DNA from: Clostridium_AM sp963780135
Lineage (GTDB): Bacteria; Bacillota; Clostridia; Clostridiales; Clostridiaceae
Direction: 5' to 3'
Assembly (NCBI GenBank): GCA_963780135.1
Contig: CAWAAR010000002.1
Location: 310,001 to 374,000 of the forward strand
Length of the DNA stretch: 64,000 nt
Under the pieces are notes generated by a model. It saw only the letters and a program-made list of their open reading frames with translations, made no database searches and had not been told where the DNA came from. This document shows, one piece after another, positions 35,915 to 45,131 of this stretch (its first letter is position 1; every line of letters begins with the position of its first letter). Made by a program: the position numbers and the translations under genes.

Positions 35915-36030
35915 GTTATAAAATGTGTATAGTTGTGATATAATAATTCAGTGTTTTATAAGGATTTAATTATTAATGACATAGATTAAAAAGAGTTATT
36001 TATTAGAATAAATGGAGGAATTTAGAGAAT

Positions 36031-37647
36031 ATGATAAGTACAAGTAATATTAGTTTAAGGTATGGTGCTCGTAAATTATTTGAAGATGTTAATGTAAAAT
36101 TTACACCAGGAAATTGTTATGGTCTTATAGGTGCTAATGGTGCAGGTAAATCTACATTTTTAAAGATACTTTCAGGAGAAATTGAAGCTAATACGGGAGA
36201 GGTAATAATAAGTCCTGGAGAGAGAATGGCTGTTTTAAAACAAAATCATTTCGAATTTGATGAGCATAAGGTATTAGAAACAGTTATAATGGGTCACGAA
36301 AAACTATATAGTATAATGAAGGAAAAAGAAGAGATATATGCTAAGGAAAATTTCACAGATGAAGATGGTATAAAAGCTTCAGAGCTTGAAGGTGAATTTG
36401 CAGAGCTTAATGGTTGGGAAGCAGAAGCAGAAGCAGCTGCATTACTTATGGGTCTTGGAATAAGCGTAGAACTTCAAGAAAAATTTATGAAAGATTTAGA
36501 CGGTTCAGATAAAGTAAGAGTTCTTTTAGCACAAGCTTTATTTGGAAAACCAGATGTACTGCTATTGGATGAACCTACAAACCATTTAGATATAAAATCT
36601 ATTAATTGGTTAGAAAATTTCCTTATGGATTTTGAAAATACTGTAATAGTAGTATCCCATGATAGACATTTCCTAAACAAAGTTTGTACTCACATGGCAG
36701 ATTTAGATTTTGGAAAGCTTCAGATGTATGTAGGTAACTATGATTTTTGGTATGAGTCAAGCCAATTAGCACTACAAATGGCTAAGGATCAGAATAAGAA
36801 GAAAGAAGAAAAAATCAAGGAGTTAGAAGCTTTTGTTGCAAGGTTTAGTGCTAACGCATCTAAATCAAAACAGGCTACTTCACGTAAGAAACAGTTAGAT
36901 AAGATAAATTTAGATGATATAAAACCATCTTCTCGTAAATATCCTTTTGTAGGATTTAAAGCAGATAGAGAAGCTGGTAATGATCTTTTAGCAGTAGATG
37001 GACTAACAAAGGTAGTAGATGGAGTGAAAGTTTTAGACAATATAAGCTTTATTGTAAATAAAGGTGATAAAATAGCTTTTTCAGGAGCAAATGAACTAGC
37101 AAAAACTACTCTTTTTCAAATATTAAGTGGAGAAATGGAACCGGATTCTGGTGAATATAAATGGGGAATAACTACTTCACAATCTTATTTTCCTAAAGAC
37201 AATACAAAATATTTTGAAGGTGTGGATTTAAGCTTAGTGGATTGGCTTCGTCAATTTTCAGAAGAAAAGTCAGAAAGCTTCATAAGAGGTTTTCTTGGAA
37301 GAATGCTCTTTTCAGGAGAAGAAGCTTTAAAAAAGGCTGATGTGCTTTCAGGAGGAGAAAAAGTACGTTGTATGCTTTCAAGAATGATGCTTAGCGGTTC
37401 TAATGTTTTAATATTAGATGAACCAACAAACCATCTTGACCTTGAATCTATCACAGCAGTAAACAATGGGTTAACTAGTTTTGATGGAACAATACTCTTT
37501 ACATCCCATGACCATCAGTTTGTACAAACTATTGCTAATAGAATTATAGAAATTACACCTAAAGGCTTAATGGATAGACAAATGACTTATGATGAATATT
37601 TAGAAAGCGAAGATATTCAAAAACAACTAGAAGATATGTATATATAA
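36031..37647 (+). CDS. ABC-F ATPase, YkpA/YbiT-like
   Basis: This 538-residue soluble protein has two ABC domains and no membrane segments. NBD1: Walker A GANGAGKST, signature region 'LDGSDKVRVLLAQALFGKPDVLLLDEPTNHLD' by segments. An inter-domain linker (about 245-310) is rich in Lys/Arg. NBD2 has a degenerate Walker A (SGANELAKTT) but an intact 'LSGGEKVRCMLSRMM' and 'LILDEPTNHLD'. The altered second Walker A is also seen in Bacillus YkpA-type members, so it is a family trait rather than damage. ABC-F proteins act on the ribosome; this branch is usually housekeeping and not a proven resistance factor. Confidence 0.92.
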   Translation: MISTSNISLRYGARKLFEDVNVKFTPGNCYGLIGANGAGKSTFLKILSGEIEANTGEVIISPGERMAVLKQNHFEFDEHKVLETVIMGHEKLYSIMKEKEEIYAKENFTDEDGIKASELEGEFAELNGWEAEAEAAALLMGLGISVELQEKFMKDLDGSDKVRVLLAQALFGKPDVLLLDEPTNHLDIKSINWLENFLMDFENTVIVVSHDRHFLNKVCTHMADLDFGKLQMYVGNYDFWYESSQLALQMAKDQNKKKEEKIKELEAFVARFSANASKSKQATSRKKQLDKINLDDIKPSSRKYPFVGFKADREAGNDLLAVDGLTKVVDGVKVLDNISFIVNKGDKIAFSGANELAKTTLFQILSGEMEPDSGEYKWGITTSQSYFPKDNTKYFEGVDLSLVDWLRQFSEEKSESFIRGFLGRMLFSGEEALKKADVLSGGEKVRCMLSRMMLSGSNVLILDEPTNHLDLESITAVNNGLTSFDGTILFTSHDHQFVQTIANRIIEITPKGLMDRQMTYDEYLESEDIQKQLEDMYI

Positions 37648-37827
37648 GATAAATTTAAGAAATTATTTACAAAATATTGAACATTTCTCAATATTAATTA
37701 TGGCTTTATAATGTTATAATTATAAATGGAGTTACTCACTTAAATTGAGTTTTAAATTTATTAGGTGAAGTGAATTTTGTAATAGCTTATATAAATCAAG
37801 AGGAGATGTTTAATTTATGAAAGTTTT

Positions 37828-38172
37828 TTGAAAAAGCTAACTTTAATTGCAATATGTATGTCTGTATTTTTGTCTTTAACAGGCTGTTATAGGGCTGTTA
37901 AGCCAGATAAAGATGCTACAAAATTGGTTCAGGATACAAAGAGGACAGAACAGATTAAGAAAGAAAAAGATTTGATTAGTGGTCAAGTCTATGTTAAAGA
38001 TAATATAGTAACTGCTACAATGGTTTTTAAAAACGATATAAGTGAAAAAGATGCTAAAGAACTGGTAAATAAATATGTAGAGCTATTAAAAAAAGAATAT
38101 AAAGGTATGAAAATAAATGTTCAAGCAGTTCAAAAAAATAAGAGTATTGCAAATATAATTATACAAAAGTAG
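37828..38172 (+). CDS. Small lipoprotein, paralogue of the gene at 8339
   Basis: This 114-residue protein is read from TTG at 37828. It has a lipoprotein signal (lipobox SLTGC, Cys near 20) and a mature part matching the protein at 8339 ('KPDKDATKLVQDTKRTEQIKKEKDL' by segments). The strong aaggaga site lies 9 nt before an ATG at 37817 that reads MKVF-stop. One extra T in the t6 run at 37823-37828 would join that ATG to this frame (MKVFLKKLTLIAIC..). The gene may thus have been under-called by one T, or may truly start at TTG. The function is unknown. Confidence 0.75.
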   Translation: MKKLTLIAICMSVFLSLTGCYRAVKPDKDATKLVQDTKRTEQIKKEKDLISGQVYVKDNIVTATMVFKNDISEKDAKELVNKYVELLKKEYKGMKINVQAVQKNKSIANIIIQK

Positions 38173-38177
38173 AAATA

Positions 38178-38208
38178 GAGCCATCAGCTAAATTTAACTG
38201 ATGGTTTT
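38178..38208 (+). terminator. Intrinsic terminator
   Basis: ccatcag and ctgatgg pair around an A/T loop, followed by a T-rich tract. Confidence 0.75.
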
Positions 38209-38467
38209 ATTTTTATTAAATAGTTTTGATATTAAAACTAAAGTGAAAAAACAGTATAAATAGGTTAATTTGAATAAGCTTATATAATTGTAACATTTGA
38301 CATATAATTAAGTTTGATTTTAAATATGTAATATGTTATATTAAATTAGAAAAATAAAGTGTAAAATAAAGATAAGTTCATTTAAATAGCATAAAAGATG
38401 ATTGATTTTAATATATTCAATAACTATAATAATGAATGTAGTAGTACATAAAACTTGGAGGTTTACA

Positions 38468-39370
38468 ATGGCAAAGAAAATACAAAAAAATGAGACTAAT
38501 AAGGCAGAAGACATAAATACTGAAACATTAGAGGTACCAACAGTTCTTTCTCTTTTAGAAAATGATGACAATGTAATGTCAGATGTCCAGAAGGATATAT
38601 TAGAAGATGAAATATCAGAACTTCCTCCTATAAAGGAAGGACAGTTAAATGTTTCTGGTGTATATGCTTATGATTTAGGAGAAAAATTAGAGGTAAAGGT
38701 TTATATAAGAAATGGATTTTCAGAAGAGATAGTTTTAGATAATGTACCTTTAGTTATATACAATTCTAAAAATGAAATGTTAGCTTATCAAATGTTCAGC
38801 TTGAAAAAACTAGGGTCTATTCCACCTAATGGTGCAAGACCATTAAAAGTTTATTTTGAAAAGAAAAATGTATATGTAGAAAAAATACCTATGGATGATT
38901 GGAATATAGGTTTTGATACAGATATTAAAGCTGCAAGAAAAGTTAATGTAAATTATGAAAAATTACCTAAAAGCATTGAATTAGAGGATAAACTTGTATT
39001 TGATAATTTTTTAAGAGGTCTTCCAGATTTAAAAGAGGGAGAGTTTGCTATTTCTACATTTAGTGTAGGAATTGAAAAAGATGGAAATATAATAGTTACA
39101 TTAGTTATGAGAAATGGTAATACTAAGCCAATTGGATTGAAAGAAATTCCTATAACAGTAGTAGACCCTAATGGAAATGTTGTGAAATCAAATTTATTTA
39201 AGCTTGAAGACTTTGAAGTGGGAGGACTTAGTGCTAGAATATTTAATTTTGCATTCCCAACAAATTTGAAATTAGAAGAGGCTGCATCTTTAGATGATTG
39301 GAAAGTTACATTTAATTTAGAACAAGTAACTAAGGAACCTTCAGATAGTAATGAAAGTGTAAAACAATAA
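38468..39370 (+). CDS. SLAP-domain protein 2
   Basis: This 300-residue protein starts at the ATG after ggaggt. No signal peptide or membrane segment is present. Two SLAP-type domains (about 55-160 and 195-290) have the family motifs 'LNVSGVYAYDLGEKLEVKVYIRNG', 'VPLVIYNSKNEML', 'GSIPPNGARPLKVYFEKKNV', and 'FAISTFSVGIEKDGNIIVTLVMRNG' in the second. It shares 'VMSDVQKDILEDEI..(L/F).PIKE' with the paralogue at 28213. It is probably a cytoplasmic factor related to S-layer assembly; this role is known only from Bacillus relatives and is inferred here. Confidence 0.77.
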   Translation: MAKKIQKNETNKAEDINTETLEVPTVLSLLENDDNVMSDVQKDILEDEISELPPIKEGQLNVSGVYAYDLGEKLEVKVYIRNGFSEEIVLDNVPLVIYNSKNEMLAYQMFSLKKLGSIPPNGARPLKVYFEKKNVYVEKIPMDDWNIGFDTDIKAARKVNVNYEKLPKSIELEDKLVFDNFLRGLPDLKEGEFAISTFSVGIEKDGNIIVTLVMRNGNTKPIGLKEIPITVVDPNGNVVKSNLFKLEDFEVGGLSARIFNFAFPTNLKLEEAASLDDWKVTFNLEQVTKEPSDSNESVKQ

Positions 39371-39385
39371 TTTATTTATATATTT

Positions 39386-39424
39386 AAAAAGCATTTTAAG
39401 AAAACATTTCTTAAAATGCTTTTT
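39386..39424. terminator. Intrinsic terminator
   Basis: A perfect 15-bp stem aaaaagcattttaag / cttaaaatgcttttt with a 9-nt loop. Confidence 0.88.
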
Positions 39425-39520
39425 GTGTATTATTATTTTAATAAATTATTTTAATAAATTCTAAAATGAGGTATAATTTTTATAATACATAATATGAAAA
39501 TTTTCAGGAGGATGAAAATG

Positions 39521-41137
39521 ATGAAAAACAAAATTGGGGGCATAAAAGAATACACCATTAATAAAAAGACGTTTGTATCAAATATATTAGCAGTGTTTGC
39601 TTTTGTATTATTCTTTATTGCGAGTACAACATTTAGTGTACAAGCTGCTAACGCCTCTGTACTAGAAGAAGCTAGAAACAAAATTAAAGATAACTATGTT
39701 AGCCCAGTACCTGATAGCGTATTAAATGCACCAACTATAGCTGAAATGATAAAAGGGTTGAATGATCCTTATTCAGAATATTTTTCTAAACAGGAACAAC
39801 AAAGTTTTGTAAATTCCATAGATAATAAAATGTATGGCATTGGAATACAGATGGAAATCGTACCAGAAGGAGTTAAAGTGGAGAAGGTTATAGATAATTC
39901 TCCCGCACTTGAAGCTGGAGTTAAAGAAGGGGATATAATAACTTCTGTTAGTGGTAAGTCTTTAGCAGGTGCAGATTCAAAACAGGCATCTTCTTATATA
40001 AAAGGAGAGGCAGGAACTAGTGTTAATCTTACAATAAAAAGAGGAAATTCACAAATAAGTATTACTGCAACAAGAGGAGAAATAAGTCTACCAACAGTAG
40101 AAGGAAAAATGTTAAATGAAAATGCTGCTTATATATTAGTATCATCTTTTGGAACTGATACATCTGAATTATTTACTCAAAAACTACAAGAACTTAGAAT
40201 GAAAAACCCTGAGTTTTATATAGTGGATTTAAGAAATAATGGCGGAGGATATATGAGTACTGCAGTGGATATGGCAGGGAATTTCATAGGTGAAAACCGT
40301 GCAATAATTGTAGAAAATAAACAAGGAGAAAAGAGAGGATATTTAGCTACTGATAAAGGCAGTGTTATAGATAAACCTATATTTTTCCTTATTAATCAAT
40401 ATACTGCCAGTGCTTCAGAGATTTTATCTGCGGCAGTAAAAGACTATGATAAAGCATTTTTCATAGGTACTACAACCTATGGAAAGGGAGTAGCCCAACA
40501 AATGTTCACATTATCTGATGGAAGTTACTTGAAACTTACAGTAGAAAAATTTTATTCTCCTAAAGGGAATATTATACAAAAAGTTGGGATATCTCCAGAT
40601 TTTAAGGTGGAAGATGTAGATTCTTTAGCAGTAGCGGATTTATTTTCCGGGAAATGCAAAAATGATGTCGATAAGACAGGATATCTAAAGGTAACTGCAG
40701 GAGGAAAAGATTTTGAGATTGACTTGAATACGGCAAAAGATGAACTTCATTGGGCTTCATTTAAGTATATAATAAGTACAGTTTCAAAAGATAGTGTTTA
40801 TATAGGCACGAAAGAAGGATGGACTAAAGCACCAGAAGATTACTTTGATAACATATATAAGTTTTTATATGCTAATGTTAAAAGTTTAGAGTCTATAGGA
40901 AATGTACCTAAAGATAAGGTTTTTAATGTAAGCTTTAATGAAAAAATAGATGAAAATACAATTAAAGACAATGTTGATATCCAAATTATAAATGCTGAAA
41001 CAGGAGAACGTGCTGCTTTTGATATAAAAAAAATTGATGATAAAAAAATAAGTTTGGTACCTAAAAAACAATTGGAGAATGGTAAAACTTATTATATAAA
41101 GGTAAAAGACACAATTAAATCATTTACTGTAAAGTAG
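39521..41137 (+). CDS. S41 (CtpA-type) protease with a C-terminal Ig-like domain
   Basis: About 538 residues. The aggagg at 39506-39511 best serves the ATGs at 39518 or 39521. It has an N-terminal membrane segment or uncleaved signal (about 20-42), a PDZ domain (about 80-155, 'GIGIQMEIVPEGVKVEKV', 'GVKEGDIITSVSGKSL') and the S41 catalytic core with the Ser in 'TASASEILSAAVKDY' and the Lys in 'TYGKGVAQQ'. The last 75 residues ('VFNVSFNEKIDENTIKDN', ending 'GKTYYIKVKDTIKSFTVK') look like a single SbsA-type Ig-like domain as in the surface proteins. It acts outside the membrane on exported proteins. Confidence 0.9.
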   Translation: MKNKIGGIKEYTINKKTFVSNILAVFAFVLFFIASTTFSVQAANASVLEEARNKIKDNYVSPVPDSVLNAPTIAEMIKGLNDPYSEYFSKQEQQSFVNSIDNKMYGIGIQMEIVPEGVKVEKVIDNSPALEAGVKEGDIITSVSGKSLAGADSKQASSYIKGEAGTSVNLTIKRGNSQISITATRGEISLPTVEGKMLNENAAYILVSSFGTDTSELFTQKLQELRMKNPEFYIVDLRNNGGGYMSTAVDMAGNFIGENRAIIVENKQGEKRGYLATDKGSVIDKPIFFLINQYTASASEILSAAVKDYDKAFFIGTTTYGKGVAQQMFTLSDGSYLKLTVEKFYSPKGNIIQKVGISPDFKVEDVDSLAVADLFSGKCKNDVDKTGYLKVTAGGKDFEIDLNTAKDELHWASFKYIISTVSKDSVYIGTKEGWTKAPEDYFDNIYKFLYANVKSLESIGNVPKDKVFNVSFNEKIDENTIKDNVDIQIINAETGERAAFDIKKIDDKKISLVPKKQLENGKTYYIKVKDTIKSFTVK

Positions 41138-41146
41138 GGATTGTTA

Positions 41147-41860
41147 ATGAATAAGAATTTATCTTCATTTAACTATAAAATAGTTAGAAAAAAGAGAAAA
41201 ACTATAGGGATAAAAGTAACTAGCAAGGGAGAGGTTATAATTACTTCTCCCTTTGGTATTAGTGAGGAAATGCTAGAAAATATAGTGAAAAAAAAATCTC
41301 AGTGGATATTAAGTAAACTTCATAAATTTAAAAATGAAAATATGGAAGAAGAAACAAGTATAAAAAACGGTTATAAACTTATGTATCTTGGAATAGAATT
41401 AAAATTAGAATTGAACGATAAAAGAGAAAGCAGCAGAGAGTTTTTTATTTCTGATGGTAAATTTAAAGTATTTCTTCAACACAATATAGATTCCGAGGAA
41501 ACTTTAATGAAAAATCATATAACAATGATATATAAAAGAGAAGCTGAAAAGATATTAAGGGAAAGAACTAAAATTTATATGGAAATAATGCACGTGCATC
41601 CATTGAAAATTACTATAAAGAATCAGAAAACTATTTGGGGAAGCTGTTCTTTTAAAAAAAATATAAATTATAATTATAAGATAATAATGGCGCCTATAGA
41701 AATAGTGGATTATATAGTAGTACATGAACTATGCCATTTAATACATATGAATCATTCAAAACAATATTGGAATGCAGTAAAAAGTATATTGCCAGATTAC
41801 GGTGTTAGAAGACAGTGGCTTAAGGAAAATGGATTTAGGATAATGAAAATTTTAGAATAA
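41147..41860 (+). CDS. YgjP-like zinc metallopeptidase (DUF45)
   Basis: This 237-residue protein starts at the ATG 6 nt after gtaggga. The zinc-binding site is clear: 'VVHELCHLIHMNHSKQYW' gives HExxH plus the distal His of the family. The preceding 'KTIWGSCSFKKNINYNYKIIMAP' is also typical. No signal peptide, so it is cytoplasmic. It follows the S41 protease by 9 bp and is probably cotranscribed. The physiological role of this family is poorly known. Confidence 0.88.
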   Translation: MNKNLSSFNYKIVRKKRKTIGIKVTSKGEVIITSPFGISEEMLENIVKKKSQWILSKLHKFKNENMEEETSIKNGYKLMYLGIELKLELNDKRESSREFFISDGKFKVFLQHNIDSEETLMKNHITMIYKREAEKILRERTKIYMEIMHVHPLKITIKNQKTIWGSCSFKKNINYNYKIIMAPIEIVDYIVVHELCHLIHMNHSKQYWNAVKSILPDYGVRRQWLKENGFRIMKILE

Positions 41861-42008
41861 GATTAAGGTAACCTTCTTAAAATAAACTGAGAAGTCTTAT
41901 TTTCAATTTTTGCTTTAAAGTGAACCTTAAACTAGACATTACAATAGATATAAAGTAAAATGGTATTGTTATAATACAATGATAGCAATAATAGTAAGGA
42001 GAATAGTT

Positions 42009-42560
42009 ATGAATTTTTACTCGTTATTTTTAATTGCAATAGCACTTTCATTGGATGCTTTTGGAGTAGCTTTGTGTATAGGGTTAAATAACAATGTAAC
42101 AATAAAAGATAAAACTTCCTTTGTGGGTTCCTTTGGATTTTTTCAATTCTTATTTTCAATTATAGGAGCATATGCAGGATTTTTGTTTAATAGATATATA
42201 GTTTCAGTTCCGAGTATTATAGGAGGAGCATTAATAGCAATAGTTGGAGGAATGATGTTAAAGGAAGGCTTTCAAAACAAAGATGAATGTGCTTTGATAA
42301 AGCCTGGTATGTCCATAATTTTAGGAATTTCAGTAAGCATAGATGCTATGGTTATAGGATTTACTAGCATTAGTAGTGTAGGAAGTAATATTATAATTTT
42401 TAAAGACACCATATTTATAGGCATAGTTACATTAATAGTATCTTCTATGGCATTTTTATTTGCAAAATATTTAAAACGCATAGAAATAGTAAGTAAATAT
42501 GCAGATTACATAGGTGGAATTATATTGGTTATTTTTGGTGTAAAAATGATGTTTTTTTAA
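42009..42560 (+). CDS. mntP: Manganese efflux pump MntP
   Basis: This 183-residue protein begins at the ATG after aaggaga. It has six membrane helices and the two MntP signature repeats with conserved Asp: 'IALSLDAFGVALCIG' and 'ISVSIDAMVIGFTS'. It exports Mn(II). No yybP-ykoY Mn riboswitch was recognised in the 150 bp upstream. A Fur-family metalloregulator is next downstream. Confidence 0.92.
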   Translation: MNFYSLFLIAIALSLDAFGVALCIGLNNNVTIKDKTSFVGSFGFFQFLFSIIGAYAGFLFNRYIVSVPSIIGGALIAIVGGMMLKEGFQNKDECALIKPGMSIILGISVSIDAMVIGFTSISSVGSNIIIFKDTIFIGIVTLIVSSMAFLFAKYLKRIEIVSKYADYIGGIILVIFGVKMMFF

Positions 42561-42608
42561 TAGAGTAATATTTACCTAGGCATTGATAAAAAATTTGGGG
42601 TGAGGGTA

Positions 42609-43043
42609 TTGGAAATAGAACATTATTTCAGACAACATGGTATAAAAGTGACAAAAGCTAGGATTAACATATTAGATATTTTATGCAAAAATGATGGGGC
42701 ATTAAGTGTAGAATTTATATTTGAGCAATGTAAACAGAGAAAAATAAATGTTGATTTATCAACAGTATATAGATCACTGGAGTTATTTGAAAAAAAGAGT
42801 ATTATAAGAAAGTTTGACTTAGGTCATGGAAAATATAATTATGTGATAAAAGAAGAAGATCATAAGCATATATTACAGTGCAAATTATGTCATAAAAAAG
42901 TAGAAATAGATTGTCCCATGCAGCAAATTAGAGAAATAATAAAAAACAATACAGGATTTACTGTTGTAGAAGAAGAACTAAACATTAATCTTGAAGGAAT
43001 TTGTGAAGATTGTAAAGAGAAAAATAATAAGAATAAAGAATAG
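42609..43043 (+). CDS. Fur-family metalloregulator
   Basis: About 144 residues, read from TTG at 42609 with ggggtga 5 nt before it; a GTG at 42600 in the same frame is less well placed. The winged helix is in the N-terminal half ('HGIKVTKARINILDIL', 'STVYRSLELFEKKSII'), followed by 'HKHILQCKLCHKKVEIDCP' and the C-terminal 'CEDCKEK', so both structural-zinc CxxC pairs are present. Fur, Zur and PerR cannot be separated safely. The position after mntP raises a metal-homeostasis role. Confidence 0.87.
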   Translation: MEIEHYFRQHGIKVTKARINILDILCKNDGALSVEFIFEQCKQRKINVDLSTVYRSLELFEKKSIIRKFDLGHGKYNYVIKEEDHKHILQCKLCHKKVEIDCPMQQIREIIKNNTGFTVVEEELNINLEGICEDCKEKNNKNKE

Positions 43044-43052
43044 ACAGGGTAT

Positions 43053-43394
43053 CTATTCTTTTATTGATGGGGCTTTTAAATTGGCTTCTGTAACATATAT
43101 ATTTTTTATTTTCCAGATGCCTTTGCTATTCTTTTCTAAAAACACATTGTAAGCTGTTTGTTTATGGGGTGACTTGTCTTCCATCCCTTCTACTTTTACC
43201 ACAGCTACTGTACCATTAGAAAAGCATAGATTTATTGTAGATATATCACACATTTTATAATTATTTAGAATTCCGGTAGTAAAGTATTTTTTAACTACAT
43301 AGTTTACATTTTTACATTTACTAGAAGTATAGTTATACCTTATTAAACCACCTACAATAATAGTAGATAAAAGTGCAATTAAGAATTTTTTCAT
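43053..43394 (-). CDS. Hypothetical membrane-anchored small protein
   Basis: This 113-residue protein has a ggaggt ribosome site on the minus strand. One N-terminal hydrophobic segment (4-20) could be a signal anchor. The rest is a small soluble extracytoplasmic domain ('VVKKYFTTGILNNYKMCD', 'GIWKIKNIYVTEANL'), resembling small NTF2-like or DUF4829-like secreted domains in its closing 'IWKI' motif; this is weak. It converges with the Fur-family gene, 10 bp apart. Confidence 0.65.
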   Translation of the reverse strand: MKKFLIALLSTIIVGGLIRYNYTSSKCKNVNYVVKKYFTTGILNNYKMCDISTINLCFSNGTVAVVKVEGMEDKSPHKQTAYNVFLEKNSKGIWKIKNIYVTEANLKAPSIKE

Positions 43395-43509
43395 AAACTA
43401 CCTCCCAATATATGGTATATACATAATAATAACCAAAAAATGTAAAAAAGTAAATATAAATTTGTTTAAATCAAAAATAATATAGTTTTACGTAAGGATG
43501 GTGTTAATA

Positions 43510-43917
43510 TTGAATTTTTCTTCTTTAGTATTGATGGAAAAAGATAAAGAAACTAATTTTATAGTGAGAGAACTAGGTAGCTATGAAGTTTCAGAAGGCT
43601 CAGAAGGTGCACAGCATATTAAAAAGATGTTCTATGATGGAGACAAAGTAAATGTATATTTTGACACTAATATAGATGTGGAAGAATGGGAGTACTCTGC
43701 TATATTTGATTTATTTGATGAGGATCAATTTTCAAAAAATGGATATAATGTAGAAGATGTGGATGATGAGTATAATCCTACTTGGTTAGTAAAATTTGAT
43801 TACATTGAAGAACATGAAAAGATGAGTGAAAAAATAAATAAGTTATGTTTTTTAATAAAGGATTCTATGACAAAGGTTTTTGATGATATAAGGAATAAGA
43901 AAGAACAATATGAATAA
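43510..43917 (+). CDS. Conserved clostridial hypothetical protein
   Basis: This 135-residue protein is read from TTG at 43510 (MNFSSLVLMEKDKETNF..) with aaggatggtg upstream; the ATG at 43498 overlaps that site. Acidic, soluble, with no signal peptide. Motifs 'LGSYEVSEG', 'VNVYFDT..DVEEWEYSAIFDLF' and 'NPTWLVKFDY' look like a conserved family of clostridia (possibly DUF6762; not verified). The function is unknown. Confidence 0.7.
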   Translation: MNFSSLVLMEKDKETNFIVRELGSYEVSEGSEGAQHIKKMFYDGDKVNVYFDTNIDVEEWEYSAIFDLFDEDQFSKNGYNVEDVDDEYNPTWLVKFDYIEEHEKMSEKINKLCFLIKDSMTKVFDDIRNKKEQYE

Positions 43918-43989
43918 AGTCATATAGGAAAAACGTATATTGGAAAATACAATATGTTTAAATCCATTAAATTTTATTGAGGTGGAAAA

Positions 43990-45048
43990 ATGAGGTTAGA
44001 GTTTATAAATAGAGTAAAAGAAGATGATGTACTTAGTAAGAGTATTTTAACTAACGAAGGACATGTATTATTAAGAGCTGGAGTTAAATTAAATACTAAC
44101 TACATAAAAAAGTTGACAGAACTAGGAGTTTTTTATGTTTATGTAGAGGATGAAAGATTGGATGATGTAGATATAGAAGATGAAAGGTTAACAGAACTAA
44201 AACAAGTTACTATGAAAAGTATGTCTGGAATAATGAAAAATGTAAATAATGTTAATAGTAAAAAACTTAAAGAATCTTTAAGCAGTGTAGAAGAAATGAT
44301 AAATTATGTAATAGAATTAGGTGATATTAATAAAAGTCTTTATGATATAAAAACTTTTGATAATTATACTTATGTACACTCTTTAGATACCTGTATTATG
44401 ACTGCGTTTTTAGGTATGGCCTCAAACTATAATGAATGGGATTTAAAGGAAATGGGCATTGGTGCAATTCTTCATGACATAGGGAAAACGAAAGTATCAC
44501 CTAAAATATTGAATAAAAAAGGTCTTTTAACCAAGGAAGAATTTGAAGAAGTAAAAAAACATACTATATATGGTGCTGAAATATTGAAAAAAAATGTTAC
44601 TATGCCGGATTCTATAATCAAGATTGTGGAACAACATCATGAAAGGATTGATGGCAGAGGGTATCCTTATGGGTTAACTGGTAATCAGATATCAAAGTTT
44701 GCTAAAGTTATATGTGTATGTGATGTGTATGATGCAGTTAGTAATGATAGGTGTTACAGAAATAAATTTACACCTAATGATGCTTATGAACTTATACTTT
44801 CAGGAACAGGAACAAGTTTTGATAAAGAGATAGTTAAAAATTTTAAAAATACCTTTGCTATTTATCCACTGGGTTGTTGTGTTAGACTTTCTAATGATGA
44901 AGAAGGATATATAATAAATCAAAATAAAGGATTCCCAGATAGGCCAATAATAAGAATATTATATGATGTAAGAACAGGAAAGCCAGTGCCTTTTTATGAA
45001 ATAGATCTTCTTAAAAATCCAAGCATTGTAATAAAAAATATCGTTTAG
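43990..45048 (+). CDS. HD-GYP domain protein, probable cyclic-di-GMP phosphodiesterase
   Basis: This 352-residue protein follows gaggtgg. The N-terminal about 110 residues are a small regulatory part ('LEFINRVKEDDVLSKSILTNEG'), commonly seen before clostridial HD-GYP domains. The HD-GYP core is intact: 'YVHSLDTC', 'AILHDIGKTKVSPKIL', 'HTIYGAEIL', 'QHHERIDGRGYP' and 'CVCDVYDAVSNDRCYR'. It should hydrolyse cyclic-di-GMP in the cytoplasm. The C-terminal about 60 residues are PilZ-unlike. A terminator follows. Confidence 0.9.
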   Translation: MRLEFINRVKEDDVLSKSILTNEGHVLLRAGVKLNTNYIKKLTELGVFYVYVEDERLDDVDIEDERLTELKQVTMKSMSGIMKNVNNVNSKKLKESLSSVEEMINYVIELGDINKSLYDIKTFDNYTYVHSLDTCIMTAFLGMASNYNEWDLKEMGIGAILHDIGKTKVSPKILNKKGLLTKEEFEEVKKHTIYGAEILKKNVTMPDSIIKIVEQHHERIDGRGYPYGLTGNQISKFAKVICVCDVYDAVSNDRCYRNKFTPNDAYELILSGTGTSFDKEIVKNFKNTFAIYPLGCCVRLSNDEEGYIINQNKGFPDRPIIRILYDVRTGKPVPFYEIDLLKNPSIVIKNIV

Positions 45049-45066
45049 TAAATTAATATTAATATT

Positions 45067-45101
45067 AAAAAACCTCCGCGTTAAAAATTCGGAGGTTTTT
45101 T
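45067..45101 (+). terminator. Intrinsic terminator
   Basis: A perfect 12-bp stem aaaaaacctccg / cggaggtttttt. Confidence 0.9.
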
Positions 45102-45131
45102 GAATCATTAGGAAACAAGAGGAGGAATAGT

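Noticed and set aside
36789..37647. Degenerate Walker A of the second ABC-F domain as damage
   Set aside because: YkpA-type relatives also have an altered second Walker A while the rest of the domain is intact.
41861..42008. Mn-sensing yybP-ykoY riboswitch before mntP
   Set aside because: The 148 bp lack the conserved riboswitch sequence blocks; only a weak hairpin is seen.
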